The notes below the pieces were generated by a model. That model was not told the origin of the DNA, did not search any database, and worked only from the letters and a program-made list of their open reading frames with translations. Positions 25,601 through 39,000 of a stretch of DNA of 64,000 nt are shown one piece after another. Numbering within the stretch: the first letter of the stretch is position 1; every line of letters starts with the position of its first letter. Source of the stretch: Argopecten irradians (lineage: Eukaryota > Mollusca > Bivalvia > Pectinida > Pectinidae); assembly GCF_041381155.1 (NCBI RefSeq), contig NC_091134.1, positions 60,543,467 through 60,607,466 on the forward strand. The letters are read 5' to 3'. The translations under genes were made by a program, and so were the position numbers.

Positions 25601-28600
25601 ATCAAAGATTATATTACCTATATTACCTCTATTGGACACCGCTCTTACTGCGAAATGGTATAAGAACATATATTTGTACTAACTTTTTTCTCCTTCTTCG
25701 AATGATGTTTCTGATCAAGTTTTGTTAAAATCAATGCAGACCGTAAAGATAACTAGCTATCATAGTGACTTAAAGAAAGTGTTGACGGATGGACGACGTG
25801 ATAGGCGCATTTGCGTATCGGGTTAAATCATCTGTTGATATTCCGTCAGAAGTGTTAGCTAATTGGGGCTTGGGAGTAACTTAATGGTATAAATCAAGGT
25901 TTTCCTATCTACACTAAGGGCGTCTTTATTATAACTATATACCTAGCTAAGGTAGATCTTTTTTGGATATTACAAACTCAGCAAATGTGACATTTGGTGT
26001 AAGTACCCATAAGGTGAACATTACAGACCCTTTGGTTTCATCACTGTTTCTGATAGTTCCCTTGCTATAGTTTGCAATCCTAGTAGCGTTTTGATTCTTC
26101 ACAGGATTGCTTGAACGACTTGAAAATGGTGGAAGTGTACTCATCGCAGAAGGATACTTGTGGGAATTTGAAAGAAGAGGTTATATTCAACAGGGAGCTC
26201 ACGTACCGGAAGTAGTCCTAGAACATCCGGAACTAGTTAAGATTATGCATGAAGAGTTTGTCCATGCTGGTAGTGACGTGTGCGAAGCATTCACGGTAGG
26301 TATTTTTGATATTACAACTGACGTTCGTGAAGATAAAGCCACGGAATCAGGAGAAACCATTTAAATTAGATTTTACCTCTTTTAGAAACACCAACTTCCA
26401 AGATATATATATATGTTCCTTTTTCCTGATCTCGCGTTCGTATGTTTTCATAACGCCAAGCTCCATATAAGCACTCACTTGTCGCAAAAACAGAGCAAAC
26501 GAAACTAATCATTGCTATTATTGCATTAACTATACGTAATATTAATGAGCTTACATTTGTTTGTTGCAGTATTATGGCAACAGAGAGAAATTAAGATTTA
26601 TAGGACGTGAGGATGACCTTGAGAAACTCAACAGAATGGCCTTGAAGATGGCACGAGAAGTGGCAGACAGGACAGGAACCCTTATGGCTGGTGGGATCTG
26701 TAACACGGGGGTATACCAGCCAGACCAGCCGGAGACGCACGAGCAAGTCAGGGCCATGTACAAGGTAAACACAGAAAAGGGGTTTGGTTAGGCTATTCAC
26801 TTTTGTATATTAAGTAAGACCTGTATTACCCAAATTTGCAAACCCAAAGTTTCAAACAAGCGTCTTTCACGGGGAGAAACTCAATATTGTCTCTTCTTTT
26901 GCAACTTTTCGGTCCCCTGTTTTTCAAAGTGTATTGAACATACATGATATTTACCACACTTCGAATGATTTTTTTATTTGTTATTCAGTTCGATGTTTGC
27001 TCAATATCCTGACAGATAGACCTATGTGACATTGAGTTAATCTTAAAGCATTAAAACTTACTTTCTTCGCCTATGTGGGTTCCAGAGGGGATACGAGTGG
27101 ATATAAACAAAGGTCTTTGTGAACAGGGAGCACGACAAACAAACTCTCACATTAACCTATGTCGTCCTTTGTATTAGGAACAGGTGGAGTGGGCGGTGGA
27201 AGAGGGTGCAGATTACATGATTGCCGAGACGATTGATTCTTTAGGGGAGGCGAAGATTGCCCTAGAAACCATTCAGAAATACGGCAAAGGTAGCCAAATC
27301 TATAGATGGAATTCATTTTTGCATGCTTTGTCGTCTAAGGAAAATCTTTATTTCAAACACCTGCCCGTATCATGGCAAGTTAGTTTATCCCGTGGTATGA
27401 CATTAATCATCCGGAGGTCAGACAGCAACGCTTGGTTTCGCAGTATCCAAAGCTAGGGTGGTTAGTTATGATATTATGTTAGTGTAATATAATATAATGA
27501 AATAACCAATTTTTGATTACAATTACATTTGTATATATATGAACTAAAAGTTGATGTTTAGTAATGTATGCCGCACCACTTGCCAAGATTCGGACACGTG
27601 ATATACTTAACATTTATAACATCAGTAGTATGCTCGAATGAAGACTACGAGTTTTTAATGCATTCCAATAGCAGCTTTTCTGCTTGTTTGGTTCAAATAG
27701 GATTAAATCTTCAAATAACATCTTCATAGACTCGTTATGGGGCTCGACGCATCTACTGGCAGAATGTTGTTCAATATACAATCAATGTCTGATCTGAACC
27801 ATTACTTAAAGCATACCAACCACTTTGATAGGGATGTCGGCGGTTGTAACTCTGGGCTGTTATGTGCCTGAGGAAACGACTGACGAGGTACCAATAGTCG
27901 AGGCCTGCCGTATACTTGAGGAGTTGGGGGCAGCAGTGGTCGGTCTCAATTGTGGACGTGGCCCCAAGACAATGCTTCCTCTTCTACGCCAGGTCAGGGA
28001 GGCGTGCAAGGTATGCTGGAGACAATGTTTTCGTCGCCAATAGTAAAGCCATCCTCTAGAAGATATTATCTCTATCAGTTGATGAAGTATAGCCTACGCA
28101 ATTCATAAGCATTGAGAATTGGGAGTAGCTATAATGTTTAAACAAAATATATGAGAGAACATTGATTACGAAATCAGGAATTATGATTGTTAGTTAATTA
28201 ATGCAGATCGTTTATACATGTGAAAATGTTTGTGCTCACAGGGACCAATAGCTGCACTTCCGGTTACGTACAGGACACGAGGCGATTGTAAAAGCTTTAT
28301 GTCTCTTAAAGACCCTGACTCAGGTAAAACATAGAACGAGATACTGAGACTACAGAAATGTGTGTATTCATGTAGATATCATACTTAATTAGTACGACCT
28401 AATGAGATACTGAGACTACAGAAATGTGTGTATTCATATAGATATTATACTTAATTAGTACGACTTTATTAATCATTAAACATTTTACTTGTTGGATATA
28501 CAAATCTCGTGTATAAATTGAGCATGCATGATTTGTTCTGTCATCATATTCCTTCATTTGATTGATTACAGGTAAATATGTGTATCCAATAAATGTGGCC

Positions 28601-28855
28601 ACATGTCTATGTGGTAGAGACGAAATTCGGGAATTTGCTGAAGAAGCAAAGGCCATTGGTGTTAACTACATCGGACTATGCTGTGGAAATGCTCCGAACT
28701 ATTTCCGGGAATTGGCGGAAGTGTATGGACGAACACCGGAAGCTTGCAGATACCGACCAAACATGACATTTAATTATATTTTTGGAGACACCGAAAAAAC
28801 GGATAAGTATGATGTAAAGAAATTGAGGCAGTATATGGTAACAGGAAAAGAATGA
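22690..28855 (+). CDS. BHMT: betaine-homocysteine S-methyltransferase-like protein
   Basis: Cytosolic zinc enzyme that transfers a methyl group to homocysteine, making methionine. Seven exons join in phase: 22690-22702, 26105-26295, 26570-26764, 27178-27289, 27832-28010, 28242-28323, 28572-28855; 351 residues. The first exon encodes only four full codons (MPGK), followed by a 3.4-kb intron. The three zinc ligands of the homocysteine methyltransferase fold are present: C211 in GLNCG and C294-C295 in [26 protein letters not shown] and [11 protein letters not shown] are typical of the invertebrate BHMT-like group. It lacks the C-terminal dimerisation arm of the 406-residue vertebrate enzyme, so the methyl donor (betaine or, for example, S-methylmethionine) is not certain. 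AATAAA occurs at 29276 and 29286. Confidence 0.92.
24417..25304. mobile_element. 888-bp inverted-repeat element in BHMT intron 1
   Basis: The ends share an inverted repeat of about 23 bases, CACAATGTTCGGTCACTTTT and onward, extending with mismatches to about 30 bases. The interior is AT-rich, without coding frames. The CACAATG start fits the CACWRTG terminus described for Transib transposons, but I see no clean 5-base target duplication, so the family assignment is only a suggestion. Confidence 0.75.
28338..28468 (+). repeat. 66-bp tandem duplication in BHMT intron 6
   Basis: Two adjacent copies of about 66 bases beginning GAGATACTGAGACTACAG, differing at a few sites. A recent local duplication with no apparent function. 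Confidence 0.85.
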
Positions 28856-30797
28856 ACGTGTTTTATTTATGGGATTCTGCAATAGAAAACTATATGTTAT
28901 AATATTTAGATGTAAACATGACAAATCACATTATTTTGGTACTTGCGGTATGAACAAAACTAGTAATTACTAGACTTCTAGTGAATTTTGACAAAACCTT
29001 ATAATACAATGTCATATCAAGAGCCGATGAACCTTAGGTAGTCTGTAAGATGTCTGTGTTTAGATAGAATTGGTCTATAAAACTGCGAGAGTATTTAACA
29101 TTGTGTTACGGCAGCGAAAACATTCCACTCATTTTAACTGCTTATTCCCCTTACATATGTAATTTTGCCTAAGTTTCCATAACTTTATCTATGTGCCTTT
29201 CTGTATCAGTTAGTCGAAATATTTTGGGTAGGACACCGGTTTGTACAAAAGAGTTATTTGAATATTTGTTAAAACAATAAATATTAATAAAGATAATGTA
29301 AAAACGGCTAGACATGACAACGAATCGTTAGATTATTAAAAATATATCATTGAATACAAAATAAGTATACAATAAGTAAATATTGTCATGGGAAATTTGA
29401 TCACAGAGAATTGTGTTCAAGTTGCCCTCTAGTATGATATAAAGTATGCTGTGAGGCAAGGCCAAGCAAATCCAATATTGATTTCTAAGAAGTCTTGTGT
29501 TAGATTAAATGATAATTTACCATAATATACTTGGACTTCCATTTGAATTTTGCTCAGTTGTGGAATAATAAAATAATGCTTGATTTCCAATTCGGTAAAC
29601 CATTCAATAAAGTAACGAGTATTTGGTAAGTCAAAATTTACAGTCAGTGACGCTTAGAGTGTTGGAGACCGAAGAGACCTCGGTGCCTGCATATATTTGT
29701 TTTCCTAATCAAAGGTTTTTTAATGTCACAATTATGATGTTGAATATGGCCATTCAGTTCATTGATGTCGTCCATAAACAGGGGACAGGTGTGTGAGATG
29801 TGTAATTATGACACAGTAGGCCACTACTTGCAGATTACATATGAGTATATGGTCGACACTACAATGGTGAGTGTGTATAAGAATGATTTTATCATGAAGA
29901 ATTTCTGTGAGTTTAAGAATACGTTATATGGCTGTGTTTGAGAAATAAATCAAAATCATTGTGAAATGTTAAATAAAGAATAAAACTCTGATAACAGTGG
30001 TGATGTGATATTACTGCAATCCATTTTAAACATGCCGATGTTAAAATTGAAATGCAAAACAATCACATCGTATTTTGTAAATTTGTTTGATCTGTAGTAG
30101 CAATAAACTATTACTTGAATATGTAAAAGACCCGTGTTGTATTTTATTGCTGGTATATATACAGTTTTTGATATATCTTAACAAATTCCTTTTGTTACAG
30201 AGAGACATACAATATGAAAACAAATTAAAATATAAGTTAGATACAACAGCTTCATTAAAGTTCCTCCGTCCACAAATGACATATAATTGATTTAAATGAC
30301 TTGATAGTGGAGATTTATTCAAAATATCTCAATCTCAATGAGCGAATGACAGCAACATATAAAAGAACATCTTTTCCCAACGACCTCAGTCCAGTGGTGC
30401 TAAGTAAAATAAAAAATATATATATACAAAACTACAGAAATAGAAAGGATGCTTGATAGGCATACGCAATGTAAACATACTTTAAAATTATTTCAATTCA
30501 GTTGAATTTATGGTATTAAAAACGTATGCTAGAACACACGTGTTCATAGATAAAACGAACATATACACACACGATAAGTTTATTTGTATATCAATATATT
30601 TTACTGTCACAAACTGACGCCACATTTTATTGAGACATGTTATCATAACCTAAATAACTCCCACTTAACATTTAGGTCTTGTTTAGTCTACTGCAAACCA
30701 TATCTGTGTGATAGGTTTCATTCAGTAAAGGTACACAAATTAAGTCATCCACTCCATCTTATTCTTGCAATATATATATATATATAATTCAATTTTG

Positions 30798-31110
30798 CTT
30801 GTTACGAGCATTTCCATTGGCTTAAAAATTTACTTAATAAGCCCATAAAGGAAAACATGGCGTCGCCGTTTGTGACGTTGCTTCTGATTGGCTGAGATGA
30901 CGGCGTAATGATCATGATTTCATAGACAAAAGAGTCCCAAAATGAATTTCGACTATTAAAGAGATTATCTTTAGTAAATTGAATTATAAAGATTAATTTG
31001 AATAGATTTTTTATGTTATAGAGATATAACACAAAAATCTGAGTGTACTCTCATTATAAACCGCTCACGGTTTATTCAGAGTACACTCAGATTTTTGTGT
31101 ACAGATGACA
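30798..31110 (-). repeat. dispersed foldback repeat, copy 2
   Basis: Reverse-orientation relative of 855-1190. It ends in a hairpin whose arms (about 31,042-31,059 and 31,079-31,096, sharing CTGAGTGTACTC) surround ACCGCTCACGGT. The body carries CTTCTGATTGGCTGAGATG and ATAGACAAAAGAGTCCC in common with copy 1. Confidence 0.75.
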
Positions 31111-31238
31111 CCTTTACCTGATCATTTAATCTCGCAGGTCTGTTCTCCCTGTACCTTGATCTGGCGTGGGAATGATATAGCCCACGCGTCATTTTACGTA
31201 AGGTCAGTTTCGGTGATAAGATAGGGTTGTTTACTGCC

Positions 31239-31246
31239 TATAAATA
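31239..31246 (+). promoter_or_regulatory. TATA-box-like site
   Basis: TATAAATA sits in a GC-richer pocket (31,130-31,330) right after a foldback repeat, followed at about 30 bases by TCAACTCTACGC. It resembles a focused animal core promoter, but no open frame or exon follows. It may belong to a non-coding transcript or to an old element. Confidence 0.2.
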
Positions 31247-31789
31247 CGACCAGTGTCCTCTTTCGTCAACTCTACGCTTACCAAGCATTATTATAACGCC
31301 TGATCAGCGAGTTTGTTTAAGAGGTGGCTAGTTGGGGTAATGCTTCACATCCTTGACATTCAACTGTTGTTATCAAACAATTTGACATTAATCATTTCAA
31401 ATTTTTAAATTTCAATAACATATTTAATATCTATATCACAGTCATTTACAAAATTCGGTGGACGACTGATTACAAAGATTGTACATGTAGATCTATGTGA
31501 AACAGTAGGCAATACCTTCTCATGATTCTAACTACAAAGCATTCAGATAAGATCATCTATTTAGAATGAAAATATAGAGTTTGTATTATATAAATCAATA
31601 ATTTCCAGTTCAGGAAAATCGCAGATGTTCATAAAAATGTAAATAATACATTTGGACAGCATCTGCATCTTCATAGTCAAATAGCAACTAAATGACAATG
31701 ACATAGGTATTGTCAGACCATCACTTATACCGAATGAAAATAGAACACTTTACAAACAAACGAAATAGATCATTCTAAAAAAACATCAG

Positions 31790-31930
31790 GTTCACGATAC
31801 CTCAATGAATCCTGCTTCTGAAGACAATGGGTAGCACCTTCCAGCCACAGTCTACTAACATTACATGACAACGGGCGAAACAGTCTCCCAACTCCCAGAA
31901 TACCGAGCACTAAACCAAAGTAGTCTTTTC
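31790..31930 (+). repeat. fragment of an unclassified dispersed repeat (1)
   Basis: Shares GACAACGGGCGAA, CAGTC and a GAGC(A/G)CTAA word with 35,085-35,275. It is cut on the right by the TTAA-flanked MITE at 31,956. Diverged and non-coding. Confidence 0.5.
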
Positions 31931-31955
31931 TTGAATATAATTTTAACCGAATTAA

Positions 31956-32959
31956 GGGTGTACACCTCTGAGAAGTCAAAATTTTCTTGTATTAAACTTT
32001 TTTTCTCATATAGATTTTTGGAAAAAGGAGTTCGTACCATAAAAGAAAATGGAAGAAAAAACATATGTCCGTGTGCTCGTTTTTGAGCTTTTGTCACTCG
32101 AAGACACCTAGTTGACAAAATGTTGGATTTTATGGGAATTTTGCCGTTTTGACCATATGAGATAGCGATTAAAGCCATAATTTCCTAATGAGATGTTTGA
32201 TATGAATGAATGTTTGTAGAATTCATTTTCTAGTAGTCTTCTTTAAAAATATACCAGTTTTGATCAATTAGACTAATATTTTTTCTCAGAATAACAACAT
32301 ATGCTACCCCTACCCCTTAATTTTGAGCTACAAAATGCACCATTTTCAGCCATTTTTGCCAAATTTAACCCATTATAGGAAAAGTTCTGGTATTAAACTT
32401 TTGTTATTATTTTGCATATCAATAGGGAAACGGTAGTTCTTTCTAAATCAGGAAGAAAAATTGGGGGTCCGTGTGCTTACTTTTTTGCCCCATTTTAATT
32501 TTTGTTATTTTTCAGTATTTTAAAGTAAAAAATAAAAGTGCCCAAATTACCATTAAATGTAAAAATAAACTCACAAACGTGTATCGTTTCACATATTAAT
32601 GCTCAATATCTTAATTACTACGAACCTAGTAACGATTTGCAGCAAAAATTAGCTAAATACAGCTAAAAATGCTGGCGCAGTGATGATTTTAGTAAAAACA
32701 ATTTCAGTAAAAAATGGAAAAACTGTGGCTCTACTTGAAGCGAAAAAAGACACAATTTCAAAATGGCCGCTAAATGGGCCATTTCTTAAAATCCCTGTAT
32801 AAAAAAATCTACTAAAAATAGAAATGTAATTTTTTGACAAAATTTGCATCTGGCAACTTGCTACAGATACTGATAAATTATATTTGAAAATCGCATAACT
32901 TCTTTGATTTATGTTGAAACGAGACTTCAACGGGACTGAAACCTCAGAAGAATACATCC
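31956..32959. mobile_element. 1.0-kb TTAA-flanked MITE
   Basis: TTAA stands on both sides (31952-31955 and 32960-32963). The ends match as inverted repeats: GGGTGTACACCTCTGAG at the left and, reverse complemented, GGATGTATTCTTCTGAG at the right. The interior is AT-rich and repeats GTCCGTGTGCT. TTAA targeting is known for piggyBac and Kolobok transposases; no transposase is encoded here. Confidence 0.75.
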
Positions 32960-33012
32960 TTAAGAATGTGTGAAAAAGTAATTAATAACCATTTTTTACA
33001 TTAAGGAATAAC

Positions 33013-33583
33013 CTTGAGTTACATATACTGTACATATTTATTTTCCTTCGTGGTCATGTCAGCAAGTATATTTAGAAATGACTGCAGTTGATAAAAACGT
33101 GCTGACCTTTGCCAGATATAAGAACGCGGAAGAACTTTCTTTTATCAATTCGTTATCACAGCCCAACATAATACCACAAATGGAAGGAAGCAGGGTAACA
33201 GGTAATTTGTTATTTTCTATGCTTCAGAAATCACACACGTCATTATGATTCTGAAATAAATGATATATATGATTTTGAAAAAAGGCGTTTTCATAATTAC
33301 TTTCAATACAATTGTGATTAGTAGCATGAAAACTGTAAATATTAGTAAACGTGTGTGTTTTCTGGAGCAGAGAAAATTAACAACTTACCTGTTACCATGC
33401 TTCCTTCCACCTGTGTTATTATTTTGATCCGATAACGTAATACAGAATGAAAACATATTGAGACCGCGCCTTCTGACAACTGGGATATGTCAGCACCTTT
33501 TAGCTACTGCAATTATTTCTAAATAGACATTGTACTTGTTGATATGATCATGAAGGAAAATAAATATATATATGTAACTCAAG
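33013..33583. repeat. 571-bp large inverted repeat (foldback element)
   Basis: Arms of roughly 230 bases (33,013-33,245 and about 33,350-33,583) are reverse complements with scattered mismatches. Outer ends are CTTGAGTTACATATA and its complement; inner arms share GGAAGGAAGCA and GTAACAGGTAA. No reading frame. Confidence 0.85.
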
Positions 33584-33589
33584 TTGAAA

Positions 33590-33852
33590 ATAACATAAAA
33601 TGATATATTTTGCCTGTGGTGCATGCGCAATCAGTACTTCATTCAATATAGGATATAGTGCCACGTAATTTTTTCGGGATGCAATTATGTAATTATTTTT
33701 AATATCTTTAACAAGAAGTAAAATTAGAATCTCAAACTATAAATGGTGGTAATGGTGTAAAGTAAGTAACTTTTGTAACTGAAGAAAAATACCAAATCGT
33801 CTGCTCCTGATTTTTATAGTGCAATAATACCATTTGTCAGCGGTGGAGCATA
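33590..33852 (-). mobile_element. B-family TTAA MITE, copy 1
   Basis: It aligns along its length with 43,926-44,194 and, inverted, with 43,564-43,832: shared words include GGTGCATGCGCAATCA, TGGTGGTAATGGTG and GGTGGAGCAT. The right side runs into TTAATTAATT; a left TTAA is not clear. It abuts the foldback element at 33,583. Confidence 0.8.
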
Positions 33853-34544
33853 ATTAATTAATTATTAAGTATATGAACCATTTTCCATATGAGCATGCTC
33901 TAATGGTAAATCACTTACTGTTTAAAATATATGCGACACTTTGATAATATCTTATTATTATATGATTATTTCGGAAAACATTGAATTACATGAGTGCTAG
34001 GATATTTTAATTACTGCAAAATGTATACCAATTAAAACATCTTATTAAAAAATCACATTCTGTTTAACTAGCTATATGATGCTTCAATCAATTACTATTG
34101 TAAAATATGTGTGACACTCAAATAAATATTGTACAGTGTGTTTTTATATAATGATTAAACAAGTAATAATGATCATATAATAAATGATATTATATATTTT
34201 AGTGAGTGCTTGAAAACAAAACTGTAGTATATCTTATGATGTATCTTTTCATAGGTATAAGTATAAAACTTACCTGGTTGAAAAGTTACCTGAGTTGGTG
34301 TTCGAGTTTGAAACAGACTATAACTAAACTCATAAACACCTCCCATTGTATTAACCAGAGTTGGTGTTCGGGGAATGAGCCTTTCTTCCATACAAAATCA
34401 ATAAATAAGCTGTTCACTCTTTAAACGTCCTACTTTCCGTGTGAATTGTCGAGATAACGGTAGTGGGATTTCCTGCAGTGAGTCACTGTCGTCTGTCGGT
34501 ACAGTGAGGCGGCACTATAGTACAGTGGGCTGTGACCATAAACG

Positions 34545-34640
34545 ATGTCGACGACGTCTTATTTGCTGGAGCTAAGCAGAAGAAGCAATGTCACTTTTAT
34601 GCATCCATTTGTGGTTTGTCTCGATCAAAAAAACAGATCA
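34545..34640 (+). repeat. fragment of an unclassified dispersed repeat (2)
   Basis: GGAGCTAAGCAGAAG and the following 50 bases resemble the 35,190-35,260 part of the third fragment. Short and diverged. Confidence 0.35.
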
Positions 34641-35084
34641 TAGACAAAGTCTTCTTCCAGGGACGGGTCTTCAAAGAGGAAGACTATTTAATGAGATGGT
34701 GAGAAGAGACGCCTTATAGTGGTATGTAGTAAATATGTTATTATGCATCTTCTGTCAAAGTTTCTGAGAACATACCAGGAGTTATCTTCCTTTCCGTTTG
34801 ACTACATTCTTTACAATCTAACATCCAGTACATGTACATGTATATGCATTCACTTGTCAATGATAGGTTGTGGTCTTTTTTAAAGAAAAATCAACATGGG
34901 TGTAAGACAGGGCCACAAATAATTGCAGACGACATATTATTTTCATTGTTCACAATGAATGTACTCCAACAGATTTGAATTGGCGGTTGACATTCTATTG
35001 ATCTTCCATTGGTATTGGCCTTTTATTAACTGTATACCCCATAAATTATATACATATGGCCATAAATTTGGATTTTAGGGACGG

Positions 35085-35275
35085 CCTCATATAGCGAAAT
35101 CTCACTACGCATGCTGCCAGAGACAGACAGAAACGTTCAACACATCCCACCAGTCACGTTATACTGACAACGGGTGAACCAGTCGTCATACTACCAATAT
35201 GCTGAGCGCTAAGCAGGAGCAGAAACTACCCCTTTATAGACTATGGTGTGTTTCAACCAGGAGACGTCGTTCATT
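35085..35275 (+). repeat. fragment of an unclassified dispersed repeat (3)
   Basis: The longest of three related fragments, containing CTGACAACGGGTGAACCAG and GAGCGCTAAGCAGGAG. No coding frame; family not identified. Confidence 0.5.
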
Positions 35276-36062
35276 GCATTAAATTAATATAAAACATGCG
35301 AATATTGTTTGATGCATATTCAATTTGGAATTAATTGATTTAATTAATTCATAAAATGTATTTTCTTATTCCGATGCACAATACCTTTCCAAAACAAAAA
35401 TTAAATTATCAGTGAAGATTAAATTCGCTATTTTGCGATCTGACGCCATTATTATCAACTAATTATAACGCGATAGCGCGCGGTGATTACGATCCGCGTT
35501 ATGAAAATCAAAATTGATTTATTTTTATTTTTTTAATGAAATTGTTCAGAAGGTGATGATAAGTAATGTGATAATGAGATAAAAAAACCAACTGCTGTAT
35601 CTTCACAGTGCTGTTCATAAACTTCTTGCACAAGCTATGCACGCCCCTGCCAACCACAACACAAAATAATCATTAATATTGATAGATTTGTGATATCATA
35701 AGAAGAAGAAGTGTAACGTTAGTATATATAGCCTACTAACGGTAAGCTAATAACTTGTGCGACCCAAGTCGCTTCAGATATATTTGTATATGTGTATGTA
35801 TATCAGAATTTACTTCAATATTTATGGTTGTTTAAAAACTGATTTTTAAAAATTAAAACCGTTGGCTTACAAATAAAGTCCATGTAAATTAAAAAAAAAC
35901 AACACGTTTCACTAATTTGCTTCCTGTTTAAAACAATGAACATGAAGACACCATTCTTGACCCATTATATATATACAATTGAAATGAAAGTAAAAGTAGA
36001 GGTGCATTTGCACTCGGAACTTCTCGCATATGTACCTTCCGAATGACAAGTAGCAGAACGTA

Positions 36063-39000
36063 ATGGCAGAGTTGAAAAAGGTTGCTTGTGATCACATTGA
36101 TGATTTGACAGTTGATCTTGGATCTCTAAGCGATGACATTTGGAACCATCCTGAATTAGGATACAAAGAATACTATGCACATGATGCCATTTCAAACTTC
36201 CTCGAGAAACGAGGATTTGAAGTAGAACGAAAATACAAACTCGAGACCAGTTTTTGTGCCAGGTTTGGACATAATCAACCAAACAGCAATAATCTGCCTC
36301 ATGTAGCGGTGTTGTGTGAATACGACGCCCTCCCGGGGATCGGGCACGCATGTGGGCACAACTTGATAGCTGAAGTGGGCGTGGCAACAGGTCTGGCCAT
36401 CAAACAAGCATTGCAATCAGCTGACAGAACATTAGGCAAGGTAAACACTGAACATGCAGGGCATACACATCTACATTGTACATCATAACCAAACAGCACA
36501 TAACGATTACAAAGTTAATTTTAGAAATGATCACATACAATTTAAAAAAAACCAACATACAATATGTCTAGTCCTATAACGTTGACAAGGTCATTCTAAT
36601 AGAAACATTCATGCATGCAGATATATTTACATTGAATATTAATCCAACATCAAATTTGCGTCAGATGAATTGATTTACAGGGACATGACTTAATGTCTTC
36701 CCAATCCATGATCCTCAAGATATTTATCACATACTACAATACTGAGATGTAAATGTTTAAGTCCTTGTGACAAGATGACTATGATATATAAAAGCTTAAA
36801 AGTGTACTATATTTAACCAAACATTCATTGTTCAGGACGCCAACAATTAGGAAATCGGAGACAAGGCCTTGGCTTATTTAGTTTTGATATGTACTGATAT
36901 GTATGAACGACTGAAAATTAAAAAATGAACTACGGAGGGTTTGAGATCCTATATAATTGCATTTTACTATACATGTACATTTAGTTGACAACTTGCTTGG
37001 TATCCCAGCTGAGAAGGGTCTGTGATTCTGTGTAATGTATTATAATGTATATTTAGTTGACAGTGTTTGGTACCCCGGCTGATGAGGGTCTGTGATTCTG
37101 TGTAATGTATTATAATGTATATTTAGTTGACAGTGTTTGGTACCCCGGCTGATGAGGGTCTGTGATTCTGTGTAATGTATTATAATGTATATTTAGTTGA
37201 CAGTGTTTGGTACCCCGGCTGATGAGGGTCTGTGATTCTGTGTAATGTATTATAATGTATATTTAGTTGACAGTGTTTGGTACCCCGGCTGATGAGGGTC
37301 TGTGATTCTGTGTAATGTATTATAATGTTATGTATATTTAGTTGACAGTGTTTGGTACCCCGGCTGATGGGGGTCTGTGATTCTGTGTAATGTATTATAA
37401 TGTATATTTAGTTGACAGTGTTTGGTATCCTGCTGAAGAGGGTCTGTGATTCTGTGTAATGTATTATAATGTATGTTTAGTTGACAGTGTTTGGTACCCC
37501 GGCTGATGAGGGTCTGTGATTCTGTGTAATGTATTATAATGTATATTTAGTTGACAGTGTTTGGTACCCCGGCTGATGAGGGTCTGTGATTCTGTGTAAT
37601 GTATTATAATGTATATTTAGTTGACAGTGTTTGGTACCCCGGCTGATGGGGGTCTGTGATTCTGTGTAATGTATTATAATGTATATTTAGTTGACAGTGT
37701 TTGGTACCCCGGCTGATGGGGGTCTGTGATTCTGTGTAATGTATTATAATGTATATTTAGTTGACAGTGTTTGGTACCCCGGCTGATGGGGGTCTGTGAT
37801 TCTGTGTTATGTATTATAATGTATATTTAGTTGACAGTGTTTGGTACCCCGGCTGATGGGGGTCTATGATTCTGTGTTATGTATTATAATGTATATTTAG
37901 TTGACAGTGTTTGGTACCCCGGCTGATGGGGGTCTATGATTCTGTGTTATGTATTATAATGTATATTTAGTTGACAGTGTTTGGTACCCCGGCTGATGGG
38001 GGTCTGTGATTCTGTGTTATGTATTATAATGTATATTTAGTTGACAGTGTTTGGTACCCCGGCTGATGGGGGTCTGTGATTCTGTGTAATGTATTATAAT
38101 GTATATTTAGTTGACAGTGTTTGGTACCCCGGCTGATGGGGGTCTGTGATTCTGTGTAATGTATTATAATGTATATTTAGTTGACAGTGTTTGGTACCCC
38201 GGCTGATGGGGGTCTGTGATTCTGTGTATGTATTATAATGTATATTTAGTTGACAGTGTTTGGTACCCCGGCTGATGGGGGTCTGTGATTCTGTGTAATG
38301 TATTATAATGTATATTTAGTTGACAGTGTTTGGTACCCCGGCTGATGGGGGTCTGTGATTCTGTGTAATGTATTATAATGTATATTTAGTTGACAGTGTT
38401 TGGTACCCCGGCTGATGGGGGTCTGTGATTCTGTGTAATGTATTATAATGTATATTTAGTTGACAGTGTTTGGTACCCCGGCTGATGGGGGTCTGTGATT
38501 CTGTGTAATGTATTATAATGTATATTTAGTTGACAGTGTTTGGTACCCCGGCTGATGGGGGTCTGTGATTCTGTGTTATGTATTATAATGTATATTTAGT
38601 TGACAGTGTTTGGTACCCCGGCTGATGGGGGTCTGTGATTCTGTGTAATGTATTATAATGTATATTTAGTTGACAGTGTTTGGTACCCCGGCTGATGGGG
38701 GTCTGTGATTCTGTGTTATGTATTATAATGTATATTTAGTTGACAGTGTTTGGTACCCCGGCTGATGGGGGTCTGTGATTCTGTGTAATGTATTATAATG
38801 TATATTTAGTTGACAGTGTTTGGTACCCCGGCTGATGGGGGTCTGTGATTCTGTGTAATGTATTATAATGTATATTTAGTTGACAGTGTTTGGTACCCCG
38901 GCTGATGGGGGTCTGTGATTCTGTGTAATGTATTATAATGTATATTTAGTTGACAGTGTTTGGTACCCCGGCTGATGGGGGTCTGTGATTCTGTGTAATG

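Larger units (their letters stand above)
28856..36062. other. repeat-rich spacer between BHMT and PM20D2
   Basis: No gene is supported across 7.2 kb. It begins with the probable BHMT 3' UTR and then holds a foldback repeat copy (30,798), a TATA-bearing segment (31,239), a TTAA-flanked MITE (31,956), a large inverted repeat (33,013), a B-family MITE copy (about 33,590) and three fragments of one unclassified repeat (31,790, 34,545 and 35,085). These are listed separately. The 1.5 kb just before PM20D2 shows nothing beyond AT-rich sequence. Confidence 0.6.
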
